Below, in pieces: positions 34,472 through 44,500 of a DNA stretch of 56,470 nucleotides. Position 1 is the first letter of the stretch. The number at the start of each line of letters is the position of its first letter. The translations under genes were made by a program, and so were the position numbers. This stretch comes from an uncultured Lachnospiraceae bacterium (GTDB taxonomy: Bacteria > Bacillota > Clostridia > Lachnospirales > Lachnospiraceae): the NCBI GenBank assembly GCA_910589635.1, contig CAJUTD010000009.1, positions 1-56,470 of the forward strand, written 5' to 3'. The notes below the pieces were generated by a model. That model was not told the DNA's origin and made no database searches. It worked only from the letters and a program-made list of their open reading frames with translations.

Positions 34472-37261
34472 GTGAAAAAATGGCGATATTCAGCCGGAAT
34501 GAAGGCAGTAATTCTGGTGGCGCACCAGTGTCTGGTAATTGTTTTGTCATTATGCTTAATGATGCTGTTGATGCTGTTTGTAAAAAATATTTGGAATTTC
34601 AGCGAGAAAAGGGATATTTCCTATGAGGATACGAGTTATTTTACGAATCAGTTTGAAAGAATGTCCGTAGACTTGCTGGAATTTATTGATTTGCGAAGAA
34701 AGTTCGAGACGAACGGTTCCTATGATGCGGACAAGGAAGTGGATATCTGGCAGTATTATGATAATCAAGAGATTACAGGAGATGTAAAGACAAGGAAGAA
34801 CTTAGGTAAACTGGCGTACCGACTGGGGGATTTGGCGGAATGGTCGAGATATTATAGCACGCAGCCTCTTGAATTTACATCAGAGTGCTATCTTGATGAT
34901 GGAATTCAGCAGAATCTGACTATTTTTCGAGACGGCGAGTCGGTGTACAGTGAGGAGAAAACGATTCACAGCCTGGAGGATCTTTCTCCCAGCCTCAGAG
35001 ATAGGATTGTTGAGGAAGTGGAGCATTGTTACGGCGGTTCCTACAGTACTTCCGGGGACAGCGGCGATTGGGCAGCTCTACAAAATATAGACCAGCAGAA
35101 AGCTATAGCTGCGAGCGCTGTAAGCACACAGGCGTCACAGGCTGAAACGTTATATAGCGCCCAAAAGGACAGCGAAAGTGAAACAGACGGAAATTCCCAG
35201 AATAGTGGAAAAGAATCTGACACAGGCCCTCAGGGAGACAGCGAAGAGGATACCGACATGCAGGGTGAACAGATTATTGAGAAAGTATTAGGCGGAGAGC
35301 TCTATGATCTGAATGAGGAAGAACTGGAATGGCTGCTAAATGACATGGATATGGCTTACAGCATGACGTCATATTCTTACAATTATATAGAAGAGGATTA
35401 TCTGCCGATCGATGGCAACGGAATCTGGGAAATGTTCTTACAAGGGAAATGTTCGCTGGAGTATTTGCAGAATGCTTGTCAGGCTTTGGAGTACACGCTG
35501 GAAAATATGAATGATGAAATCAGCCGTTATCGGAAAGGAGCAGCCAACTATAACCAGGAGGCGGGGACGACCAACATTTACTATTGGGTTGTCCGTGGCA
35601 GGGAAAGAAATTTTTATACTAATATTGAGGACAGTATGGGAATGGATTTGCTGACCTTTGGTAAGAAGATAGGCAAGTATATGATTTACCGGGAAGGCGA
35701 TGCGCATTTGGAAACAAATGTAAAAGATTTAGAGGAATTCTTTTATGAGCAAATTGAACCGAATTATGTTAATAAAGATAATATTCTGTATATCGGCGTA
35801 GATACATCATTTTTGCACGATGATAGTTTTAAAGAAGCAAAACAAGAATATAGCCGCCTGCATCCTTGGATCAGGATTTGCCTGTGGGGAGCAGTGGCAA
35901 GTTTCCTATTAGAAGGGCTCTGTCTTATTTATCTGAGTATTGTGGCAGGAAAGCGGGATGATTCAGGAGAGGTACATTTGAATTTAATTGATCGGATTCC
36001 TTCGGAGATTCTTTTTCTGTTTTCGTCGGTCTTTATTGTTGTATTTGTGTTTGGCCTAGGAAGTGTCTGGGCGGGATATGATGGTGGTGATTTTGTCAGT
36101 TTGCTGTTGCTGTCTTGCGGCATTGTATTTTTGGGTGCGGCAATCCTGCCCATTTTCTATCTAAGTTTTATTCGCCGTATTCGTGCCGGTGTACTGTGGC
36201 GTCACAGTATAATGCGCTGGTTTACGAATGGAATTGGATTGCTGTTTACCAGGAGGAAATCCTGCACGAAAATGGTTGTTTGGTTTGGACTGCATCTTTT
36301 GGCATGTCTGTGCATTCTGCCGATGATAAGCATGGCCTATGATAGAATGATTTTTTCAATTGGAGCCGCGCTGTTTGCAATCCTCTGTGGCGTGGAGGCC
36401 GTGATGATTATTCGGGAGGGTGTACAGCGCAACAAAGTGATGGAAGGAATCAGTAAGATTTCAGAGGGTGACTTAGAGTATAAAATCGCTGAACAGGAAT
36501 TGAGAGGAGATAATAAAAAACTTGCCCAGTCAGTCAATACGATCGGAGAAGGGTTACACCGCGCTGTGGACGAGAGTATGAAAAATGAACGGTTGCAGGC
36601 TGACTTGATTACGAATGTCTCTCACGATATCAAGACGCCTCTGACCTCTATTATCAACTACGTGGATTTGCTCAAGCGGGAGGATTTGCAGAACGAGCGG
36701 GCACAGAATTACATTAAGGTACTTGACAGTAAGTCACAGCGGTTAAAGCAGCTTGCAGAGGATTTAGTGGAAGCGTCAAGAATTAGCTCTGGCAATATTA
36801 ACCTTCAAATGGAGAGGATCAACCTGGTAGAATTGGTGTATCAGACAGAAGGAGAATTTGCGGAGCGGTTTGAGGAACGGGGCCTGAAAGTAGTATCGAA
36901 ACTGCCAAGCCAGTCGGTGGTTGTCCTGGCGGATGGCCGGCGGATTTGGCGTGTCTTGGAAAACCTCTACCAGAATGTGGCGAAATATGCTATGGAGCAG
37001 ACCAGAGTGTATGTGGACTTGCAGGCAGATGGCGAGAAGGTAATATTTTCTATCAAGAATATATCCAAATATCCGCTGAATATAGAGGCGGATGAGTTGA
37101 CGGAACGTTTTATACGCGGGGACATTTCAAGGAGCACGGAGGGCAGCGGACTTGGCTTGTCGATTGCCCAGAACCTTACGACGCTTATGGGCGGCAATTT
37201 CCAAATTTACCTTGACGGTGATTTGTTTAAAGTAATGATTGGATTTCAGCAGGAGCAATGA
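34472..37261 (+). CDS. Sensor histidine kinase with large extracytoplasmic domain
   Basis: A 929-residue membrane kinase. A helix at about 11-37 starts it. A 430-residue extracytoplasmic region follows, with a Ser/Gln/Asp-rich linker around residues 200-265. Five more membrane helices lie between 466 and 643. A HAMP-like stretch, the dimerisation helix with the phospho-acceptor in NVSHDIKTPLTS (His718) and the ATP-binding domain (NLYQNVAKYA, GSGLGLSIAQNL) complete it. The GTG at 34472 overlaps its binding-site region GGTGGAGAG, so initiation may be weak; an ATG at 34499 is an alternative. It is the partner of the preceding response regulator. The ligand is unknown. Confidence 0.93.
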   Translation: MKKWRYSAGMKAVILVAHQCLVIVLSLCLMMLLMLFVKNIWNFSEKRDISYEDTSYFTNQFERMSVDLLEFIDLRRKFETNGSYDADKEVDIWQYYDNQEITGDVKTRKNLGKLAYRLGDLAEWSRYYSTQPLEFTSECYLDDGIQQNLTIFRDGESVYSEEKTIHSLEDLSPSLRDRIVEEVEHCYGGSYSTSGDSGDWAALQNIDQQKAIAASAVSTQASQAETLYSAQKDSESETDGNSQNSGKESDTGPQGDSEEDTDMQGEQIIEKVLGGELYDLNEEELEWLLNDMDMAYSMTSYSYNYIEEDYLPIDGNGIWEMFLQGKCSLEYLQNACQALEYTLENMNDEISRYRKGAANYNQEAGTTNIYYWVVRGRERNFYTNIEDSMGMDLLTFGKKIGKYMIYREGDAHLETNVKDLEEFFYEQIEPNYVNKDNILYIGVDTSFLHDDSFKEAKQEYSRLHPWIRICLWGAVASFLLEGLCLIYLSIVAGKRDDSGEVHLNLIDRIPSEILFLFSSVFIVVFVFGLGSVWAGYDGGDFVSLLLLSCGIVFLGAAILPIFYLSFIRRIRAGVLWRHSIMRWFTNGIGLLFTRRKSCTKMVVWFGLHLLACLCILPMISMAYDRMIFSIGAALFAILCGVEAVMIIREGVQRNKVMEGISKISEGDLEYKIAEQELRGDNKKLAQSVNTIGEGLHRAVDESMKNERLQADLITNVSHDIKTPLTSIINYVDLLKREDLQNERAQNYIKVLDSKSQRLKQLAEDLVEASRISSGNINLQMERINLVELVYQTEGEFAERFEERGLKVVSKLPSQSVVVLADGRRIWRVLENLYQNVAKYAMEQTRVYVDLQADGEKVIFSIKNISKYPLNIEADELTERFIRGDISRSTEGSGLGLSIAQNLTTLMGGNFQIYLDGDLFKVMIGFQQEQ

Positions 37262-37320
37262 GTAGGTAGAGATACATGGTTATGTTTTACGCACAATTTG
37301 AGTTTTATGTAATATGTCTG

Positions 37321-37412
37321 GAGCTGTTGCACGAAGCAATTAATAAAATTTTTATCCGTTCAAAAGGTTTCCATTGCGAAGCAATGTAAACAATATGCAC
37401 AAAAATTATCTT
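37321..37412. repeat. Dispersed palindromic repeat, copy 2
   Basis: Matches the reverse complement of 1-91 at about 85%. The internal hairpin is CATTGC (37372-37377) with GCAATG (37381-37386), plus outer GTTT/AAAC. Copy 1 has a different hairpin at this place with the same pairing logic. Confidence 0.75.
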
Positions 37413-37429
37413 GGGAAGCTAGCTTCCCA
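37412..37429. repeat. 18-bp perfect palindrome joining repeat copies 2 and 3
   Basis: TGGGAAGCT and AGCTTCCCA meet with no loop. Copies 2 and 3 lie on each side in opposite orientation, so the whole 37321-37511 block can fold as a cruciform. Confidence 0.85.
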
Positions 37430-37511
37430 GAGTAATTTTTGTGCATTCTGTCTTTGCCGCGATAGCGGCAAGACCTTTTGAACGAAATAATATCTTCGTA
37501 CGGCATGCGCT
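37430..37511. repeat. Dispersed palindromic repeat, copy 3
   Basis: Shares 'taatttttgtgcat' and 'accttttgaacg' with copy 1, in the same orientation as copy 1. Its hairpin has GTCTTTGCCGC (37450-37460) and GCGGCAAGAC (37465-37474). The hairpin sequence is unlike the other two copies. Confidence 0.7.
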
Positions 37512-37671
37512 TTTGGCTGAGGCATATTACAACTGTAACAGCTTCATAAAAAGCGCCGCCCCTAAACCAAATTTGTCCTTGTATTTCCGTGGCGGGCACA
37601 TTATAATGGAAATTGCAAATGTTTTTCTAATAAGGAAAGATTTTATAGCAGAAATCATAGGAGGCAGATAC

Positions 37672-39978
37672 ATGATAAAATTATATGACGGCGGTGCATA
37701 TCTGGTAAACGGTCAGACGATAATACCTGACGACGGACAGGCAGCGGCGGCAATCGAAGCTAATACAGGCGCGCCAGTGGACAAAGCGCAGGCGGCGCAA
37801 AATACAATCGCATATGGAATCCTCTCAGCGCACAACACATCCGGGGATATGGATAAGCTTAAGATTAAGTTTGACAAACTGACGTCCCATGATATTACGT
37901 TTGTGGGAATCATCCAGACGGCAAGGGCTTCGGGATTAGAGAAATTTCCGGTTCCCTATGTGCTTACCAACTGTCACAATTCCCTTTGTGCAGTGGGCGG
38001 GACTATCAACGAGGATGATCACATGTTTGGATTGTCTTGCGCCAAGAAATATGGCGGCGTTTATGTTCCGCCTCACCAGGCAGTTATCCATCAGTATGCC
38101 AGAGAGATGCTTGCCGGCGGCGGCAAGATGATTCTTGGCTCAGATTCCCATACACGTTACGGTGCGCTCGGCACTATGGCTATGGGCGAAGGCGGACCGG
38201 AGCTTGTAAAACAGTTATTGAACAAGACGTATGATATTAATATGCCCAAGGTAGTGGGCGTATACCTGACCGGCAAACCGGTGGACGGCGTAGGTCCCCA
38301 GGACGTTGCGCTGGCAATTATCGGGGCTGTGTTTGCCAACGGGTATGTTAATAACAAGGTAATGGAATTTGTGGGACCTGGCGTTTCCAATCTGAGCGCG
38401 GATTTCCGTATCGGTATTGACGTGATGACGACAGAAACGACTTGCCTGTCTTCTATTTGGCGGACAGATGATACAATTCGTGAATTTTATGAGATTCATA
38501 AGAGGAAAGAAGATTATAAAGAACTGAACCCGGGACAGGTTGCATACTATGACGGCATGATAGAGGTAGATCTTGGAAAAGTGAAGCCGATGATTGCCAT
38601 GCCTTTCCATCCCAGCAATACTTATACAATTGAAGAGCTAAATGCAAATCTCATGGATATCTTGGATGATTGTGAAAAGAAAGCGTTGGTGAGCCTGGAT
38701 GGAGCCGTAGACTTTACGCTTAAAGATAAAGTAAGAAATGGCAAGCTCTATGTAGATCAGGGAATTATTGCGGGCTGTGCCGGCGGCGGGTTTGAGAATA
38801 TCTCTGCGGCAGCCGCTATTATGGAAGGTGCAAGCATTGGTTCCGATGAATTTACGTTAAGTGTGTATCCGGCAAGTATGCCGATTTATATGGAGCTTTT
38901 AAGGAGCGGCGCAGCTGAGACGTTGATGGAGACGGGAGCTGTCTTAAAGACGGCGTTCTGCGGTCCCTGTTTTGGCGCGGGCGACACACCGAGTAACAAC
39001 GGCTTCTCTATCCGCCATTCTACGAGGAATTTCCCCAACCGTGAGGGAAGTAAGCTCCAGAGTGGGCAGATTGCTTCTGTTGCCTTGATGGATGCGCGTT
39101 CTATTGCGGCGACGGCAGCAAATAAAGGTTATCTGACGCCTGCTACGGACATGGATGTGTATTATAACATCCCGAAATATTATTTTGACAGCAAAATATA
39201 TGCGAACCGCGTATTCGACAGCGAGGGCGTGGCAGACCCATCACAGGAAATCAAATTCGGCCCCAACATTAAAGATTGGCCGGCAATGAGCGCCCTGCCG
39301 GAGAACATGGTGTTAAAAGTAGTATCGGAGATTCATGACCCGGTGACGACCACAGACGAGTTGATTCCGTCTGGCGAGACTTCTTCTTATCGTTCCAATC
39401 CTCTGGGATTGGCAGAATTTACGCTGTCCAGAAAAGATCCGGCGTATGTTGGGCGTGCTAAGGAAATTCAGAAGGCGCAGAAAGCAGTAGAAGAGGGCAA
39501 GTGCCCGCTGGAGGCTGTAGAGGAATTGAAGCCTGTAATGGAGGCTGTAAATAAGTCATTCCCTGAGAAGTCATTTGGGGAAGGGAATGCAGATGCCATT
39601 GGTTTTGGAAGCACGATCTTTGCAGTGAAGCCGGGAGACGGTTCAGCAAGGGAGCAGGCAGCGTCCTGCCAGAAAGTCCTTGGCGGCTGGGCGAATATTG
39701 CCAATGAATATGCAACCAAGCGTTATCGCTCCAATCTCATCAACTGGGGAATGCTGCCGTTCTTGATCCCATCCGGTGAGCTGCCCTTTGCAAATGGAGA
39801 TTATATTTTTATTCCTGATGTACGCAAAGCAGTGGAGGAGCGCAAGACAGAGATTCCAGCTTATGTTGTAAAAGATGGGGGCTTGCAGGAATTCATGCTT
39901 GGGATGGGCGAACTTACAGAAGATGAACGCACAATTATATTGAAAGGCTGCCTAATTAATTATTATAAGGCGGAGTAA
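37672..39978 (+). CDS. Aconitase-family hydratase
   Basis: A 768-residue cytosolic [4Fe-4S] enzyme of the aconitase superfamily, close in length to E. coli YbhJ. Features seen are VLTNCHNSLCAVGG, SDSHTRYGALGTMAMGEGGPE, the GCAGGGFENIS segment, and the CGPCFGAGDTPSNNG segment, whose cysteines supply cluster ligands. A C-terminal swivel domain closes it. The substrate of this branch is not established. The start is the ATG at 37672 behind AGGAGG; the open frame extends 77 codons upstream through the repeats without support. No isocitrate or methylcitrate genes are near. Confidence 0.9.
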   Translation: MIKLYDGGAYLVNGQTIIPDDGQAAAAIEANTGAPVDKAQAAQNTIAYGILSAHNTSGDMDKLKIKFDKLTSHDITFVGIIQTARASGLEKFPVPYVLTNCHNSLCAVGGTINEDDHMFGLSCAKKYGGVYVPPHQAVIHQYAREMLAGGGKMILGSDSHTRYGALGTMAMGEGGPELVKQLLNKTYDINMPKVVGVYLTGKPVDGVGPQDVALAIIGAVFANGYVNNKVMEFVGPGVSNLSADFRIGIDVMTTETTCLSSIWRTDDTIREFYEIHKRKEDYKELNPGQVAYYDGMIEVDLGKVKPMIAMPFHPSNTYTIEELNANLMDILDDCEKKALVSLDGAVDFTLKDKVRNGKLYVDQGIIAGCAGGGFENISAAAAIMEGASIGSDEFTLSVYPASMPIYMELLRSGAAETLMETGAVLKTAFCGPCFGAGDTPSNNGFSIRHSTRNFPNREGSKLQSGQIASVALMDARSIAATAANKGYLTPATDMDVYYNIPKYYFDSKIYANRVFDSEGVADPSQEIKFGPNIKDWPAMSALPENMVLKVVSEIHDPVTTTDELIPSGETSSYRSNPLGLAEFTLSRKDPAYVGRAKEIQKAQKAVEEGKCPLEAVEELKPVMEAVNKSFPEKSFGEGNADAIGFGSTIFAVKPGDGSAREQAASCQKVLGGWANIANEYATKRYRSNLINWGMLPFLIPSGELPFANGDYIFIPDVRKAVEERKTEIPAYVVKDGGLQEFMLGMGELTEDERTIILKGCLINYYKAE

Positions 39979-39994
39979 CCATAGGAAAAATATG

Positions 39995-40020
39995 CAGGGT
40001 ATTGCAGATGCAATACCCTG
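39995..40020 (+). other. Perfect 11-bp hairpin between hydratase and permease
   Basis: CAGGGTATTGC (39995-40005) pairs with 40010-40020 around an AGAT loop. ACTTTGC follows, with no strong T-run, so it may be a weak terminator or a spacer stem. Confidence 0.6.
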
Positions 40021-40047
40021 ACTTTGCAACGAGAGGATGTATTTATA

Positions 40048-41406
40048 GTGGAAGAACAGAAGAATACAAATGAAAAGGTAAACTTGAATATCAGGCCCTA
40101 TTTAGCGATAGGGCTGACTGCATTTTTAGTTATTGTAGGTTCTTTATTATTTTTTTTCCTGATCGACCGTTATCATGGGTTTACGGCAATTGTGAGCAAG
40201 ATGATAGGCATTTTACAGCCAATTACAATAGGACTGGTGATTGCCTATCTGATGACGCCAATTGTAAATTTTGAGGAACGCCATTTGCTGCCGCTGGCGC
40301 AGAAGAAGATGAAAGATCCAGAGAAGGCAAAGAAGCTGGTAAGAGTTATCAGCGTGCTTGGGGCGCTTATTTTCTTTGTGTTGATTATTGCCGTTCTGCT
40401 GCTGATGGTTATACCGGAGCTTTACAAAAGTATCAATGGAATGATTGGCACGCTGCCAAAACAGGTAAATGATTTCATGGACTGGCTGAATGAATATGTC
40501 AGCAGTGACAGTGACATTTCCAGCTATTTGGAGGTTGGGCTGACCAAGTCAACAGAATTTTTTGAGAATTGGGCGAAAACAGATTTTCTGCCTCAGACAA
40601 AAAATATCATGGTAGGGGTGACAACTGGGGTAATCAATGCGGTAAAGGTGTTGTTTAACGTGCTGGTTGGCATTATTATTTCCATCTATGTGCTGATGAG
40701 CAAGGAAGAATTTATTGGGCAGAGCAAAAAATTGATGTATGCGGTGCTGCCAGGGAAAAGTGCCAACGCCATTATTCACACAGTTCACAAAAGCAACGAG
40801 ATTTTCGGAGGATTTATTTCAGGAAAACTTTTGGATTCCCTGATTATTGGTATTTTGTGTTTTATCTGCCTCTATTTTATGAATATGCCTTATGCCGTAT
40901 TAGTCAGTGTAATTGTAGGCGTTACCAATGTTATACCGTTTTTTGGACCTTACCTGGGGGCAATTCCCAGCGCCATTCTCATTATGCTGGCAAGTCCAAT
41001 TCAGGGCGTATACTTTATCATTTTCATCGTGATTTTACAGCAATTTGATGGAAATATCCTTGGACCGGCAATTTTAGGGGAATCTACTGGGCTCTCCTCG
41101 TTCTGGGTTGTGTTTTCCATTCTGGTTGGAGGCGGCATTTTCGGTATTTTAGGTATGATTATCGGTGTGCCGGCATTTGCAGTGATTTTCTATGTATTCC
41201 GCAGAACCGTAAACCATATTTTAAGGAAGAAAGAGCTTCCGCTCAGCAGTGAAGAGTACATTTCCGTAGAAAAACTAGACATTGAAAATCATACGCTCAT
41301 TGATTATCAGGAAAATGAAGTATCCGAAAAGAAGGCGGATAAAAAGCGTAAATCCGGCATTCTGAGCAGGAAACTTGATTCACGCAAGGACAAGAAAAAG
41401 AAATAA
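40048..41406 (+). CDS. AI-2E family transporter
   Basis: A 452-residue permease with about eight helices. Two lie near the N-terminus (about 20-43, 50-80), two around a cytoplasmic loop, then the conserved pair VIVGVTNVIPFFGPYLGAIPSA and GIFGILGMIIGVPAFAVIFYVF. A Lys-rich tail ends it. Family members export or exchange small molecules; some are Na+/H+ antiporters. The chosen start is GTG at 40048, 11 bases after AGAGG. A TTG eight codons upstream is possible. Confidence 0.9.
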   Translation: MEEQKNTNEKVNLNIRPYLAIGLTAFLVIVGSLLFFFLIDRYHGFTAIVSKMIGILQPITIGLVIAYLMTPIVNFEERHLLPLAQKKMKDPEKAKKLVRVISVLGALIFFVLIIAVLLLMVIPELYKSINGMIGTLPKQVNDFMDWLNEYVSSDSDISSYLEVGLTKSTEFFENWAKTDFLPQTKNIMVGVTTGVINAVKVLFNVLVGIIISIYVLMSKEEFIGQSKKLMYAVLPGKSANAIIHTVHKSNEIFGGFISGKLLDSLIIGILCFICLYFMNMPYAVLVSVIVGVTNVIPFFGPYLGAIPSAILIMLASPIQGVYFIIFIVILQQFDGNILGPAILGESTGLSSFWVVFSILVGGGIFGILGMIIGVPAFAVIFYVFRRTVNHILRKKELPLSSEEYISVEKLDIENHTLIDYQENEVSEKKADKKRKSGILSRKLDSRKDKKKK

Positions 41407-41422
41407 TTTCCAGCTGAGATTT

Positions 41423-41452
41423 TTGACAGATACAGGGGTAATATGTTAAACT
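41423..41452 (+). promoter_or_regulatory. Promoter of the TPR/ATPase gene
   Basis: TTGACA (41423-41428), 18-base spacer, TAAACT (41447-41452), about 100 bases before the TTG start. The -35 box is perfect, the -10 box weaker. Confidence 0.6.
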
Positions 41453-41551
41453 ATGTCTAAGTATGGACAAAATTGAGTTGTCACACGAATAGAAGATTTA
41501 TCGCATAAATTGTTTGACAAACTCTTTAACATAAATTCTGAGGTGAAATAG

Positions 41552-44500
41552 TTGGATAAATACGAGTACAAGTTAAAGCTGGATCAGCTGAAAAGTCTTG
41601 TAGAAGAGAAAAATTATAAAACCGCGGCCGAAATCGCCGACACCATTAATTGGCGGAAAGTCAGGAGTGCGGCAACTTTGTGCATGGTAGGGGAGATTTA
41701 TGACAGATGTAAGCGTTATGAGGAGAGCCATGAGATTCTCTTGATGGCTTATGACCGTGCGGCGGTAGGTAGAAATATATTGTATCGTTTGACACTGGTC
41801 TCCCTGAAAATGGGCAATCTTGATGAGGCGAAAGATTATTATGAAGATTTCCTGGATGTCGCTCCTTATGATAACCAGAAATATATTCTTCGATATGAGA
41901 TTGAGAAAATGAGCGGTGCAGATTTACCGCATCTGATTAGCATCCTTGAGGAGTTTAAGGAGCGGGAATATCGAGAGGAGTGGGTTTTTGAGCTTGCTTA
42001 TCTGTATCACAAGATTGGCGACAGCGAGCGGTGCGTGGAGGTCTGTGATGAGCTGATTTTGTGGATAGGCGATGGTAAATATGTAGAAAAAGCATTGGAG
42101 TTAAAGATGCTCTATCAGCCTTTAACTTTGACGCAAGAAGAGAAATACCGGGAATTCATGCAACGCAAAGAAGGCGCGGTGAAAGTGCATACAACAGATA
42201 AATTGGAATCAGGAGAGGTCGTTCAAGAGACGATGCAGATTCCCAGGATTACGGCCAATACGGGACGCTTTAATACGCAGAACCTTCAGGCGGAAATTGC
42301 CAAGAGTATGCAGCAGATTATGGACGCTAATACCAAAGAAACGGTGAGCGATACCATGGATAATCTCAAGAAGATAGTGGAAGATATCCCTTATTTGCAG
42401 GTTCCCGCGGAAGATAGTGGGCGTGCGGTGGAAGATGAGCGGTACGGACACATTGAAACAGATGAAGAAATTGATGATACATTGAGAAATGATTTTGCTG
42501 AAATGCTTGCCGAGGACTGGGATGGACAGATTAGCTTTTCCGTCCAGGGAGGCGGGACGCGTGAGCCCCAGGTAAATGGACAGATCGGCATCGAAGAGGT
42601 TTTGGCAGACTGGGAGAAGACCAGGATTGCAGCAGAGACTGCGATGGCAGCGGCGCAGCAGAAGAGATTGGAATCAGCAAAAGCGCGTGCGATGCAGGAA
42701 GCGTGGGATTTGCTGGAGAGGTTGCACGATATTATTCCTAAACTGGAGGCTGGAGTCAGCCCAAAGGAACTGCTGGAGGAGCAATATTTACAAAATGTTT
42801 CTTCTGAAAAGCAAGGCATCGAAGAGGGAGCGCAGATACCGGAAGAAGTACAGATACCGCAGGGAATACAGATACCGGAAGAAGTGCGGATGCTGCAAAA
42901 TACACAGATACCGGAAGATATACAAATGTCAGAGAATATGCCGGTACTAGAAGGTATGCAGATGCCAGAGAATGTGCCGCTGTCAGAGGATATGCAAATG
43001 CCAGAGAGCGTACCTATGCCAGAAGACATACGAATGCCGGCGCGTGTGGTTATGCTGGAGGACATGCAGGCACCGGAAGACATACAAATGCCGGAGCGTG
43101 TAGCTATGCCGGAGGACATGCAGGCGCCGGAAGACATACGAATGCCGGCGCGTGTGCCGCTGTCAGAGGATATGCAAATGCCAGAGAGCATGCCACTGCC
43201 GGAAGACATACGAATGCCGGAGAGCGTGCCTATGCCAGAAGATGTTCAGACGTCAGAAGATGTCCAGGCATTAGGGGATACGAGAGACATGCGGGAGATT
43301 TCCGATTCGATATCAGCATGGGAGGAAGCAGCCAAAATCCTCGGCGAGCCGATACCAGAAGAATATTTAGAAAAGATGAGGCAGGAAGCCGCTGCCAAAC
43401 AAAAGGCGAAAAAGCAGACAGCAGCCCGAAAACCTATGGGAAGCGCTTTACCAGAAGAAGCCACAGCAGGCAGAGTGGTTCAAGCATTTGCAACAAACGA
43501 GACATCTCAGGAAGCTACGACAAGCGGGATAGTCGAAGAAGCTACAGCAAACGAGACATTACAGGAAGCTGCGGCAAGTGGGATAGCCCAGGAACCCGCG
43601 GCAAGCGGGATAGCCGAAGAATTTGCGACAAGCGGGATAGCCGAAGAATCCGCAGCGAGCGGGATGTCACAGCATTCTGCAACAAATGAAGCGTCTCAGG
43701 TACATGCAGGTGGCAAAACATCCCAAGAATTTGCAGGTAGCGAGCCAGCTCAAGAACCCACAGGAGATGGAAATGCGGCTCAGGAAGCCGGGGCGTCAGC
43801 TAAAAATGCTGCTGGCCAGGGAAAAGCTCAGTCTAAAGAAGAGGAAAAACGCAAGAATGCTTCTTCGGGCAAAGGCGATGCTGGACAGTATTTGCAGTCG
43901 GTATTCGAGGCGGCAAAGGCATCCAGGGAAGAAAAAGAAAAAGTCAGCGTCCCCAAAATTGAGATAGAGGAACCACAGGAACATATCAGTAAATTGAGCC
44001 CTGAGCAGAAAAAGATTTTCTCTTATTTTGTTCCTATCAGCGGTATGGAGCAGCAGCTCTGTCAGGTGTTAGAGGGCGCTTTGCATAGAAAAGGCACTGA
44101 CAATACTTCGACCAGCGGCAATATTTTAATTACCGGTGGCAGAGGAAGCGGTAAGACCGTGCTGGCAACGGATTTGATTAAGGTAATTCAGAAGAGCGGA
44201 AAGCATTCCGGTGGTAAGGTAGGTAAGATTACCGGAGAATCGTTAAACAATAAAGAGTTAAGCCAGCTCTTAAAGAAAGTAGCCGGCGGTTACCTGATTG
44301 TAGAAAAGGCAGGAGATATATCAAAGAAGACGGCTACCGCGCTGTCGCTGCTAATGGAACAGAACACAGACGGGCTGTTAGTGATTATGGAAGATACCAG
44401 CCGCGGCATTGAGAAGCTTCTCAGCCTGGATATGAACTTCGCCAAGAAATTTACGGAGAGAATTAAAATACCGATTTTTACGAGTGACGAGCTGGTAGAA

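Larger units (their letters stand above)
37262..37671. other. Gene-free region with inverted repeat pair before the hydratase
   Basis: This 410-base stretch holds two copies of the dispersed repeat (described separately) in opposite orientation around a palindrome. The remaining 160 bases before the hydratase show nothing recognisable apart from the AGGAGG just before the start. An open frame that runs upstream from the hydratase through the repeat is not accepted as coding. Confidence 0.65.

Noticed and set aside
37441..37671. 77-codon N-terminal extension of the hydratase
   Set aside because: It is formed by the palindromic repeat; AGGAGG and homology begin at the ATG at 37672.
42391..43209. 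272-residue minus-strand frame rich in Ser/Gly/Ile/Cys
   Set aside because: It arises from the reverse of the 18-bp repeat tract of the TPR/ATPase gene.
42833..43702. CRISPR-like array
   Set aside because: Units are in frame, have no spacers of constant length and lie inside a coding gene; no cas gene is near.
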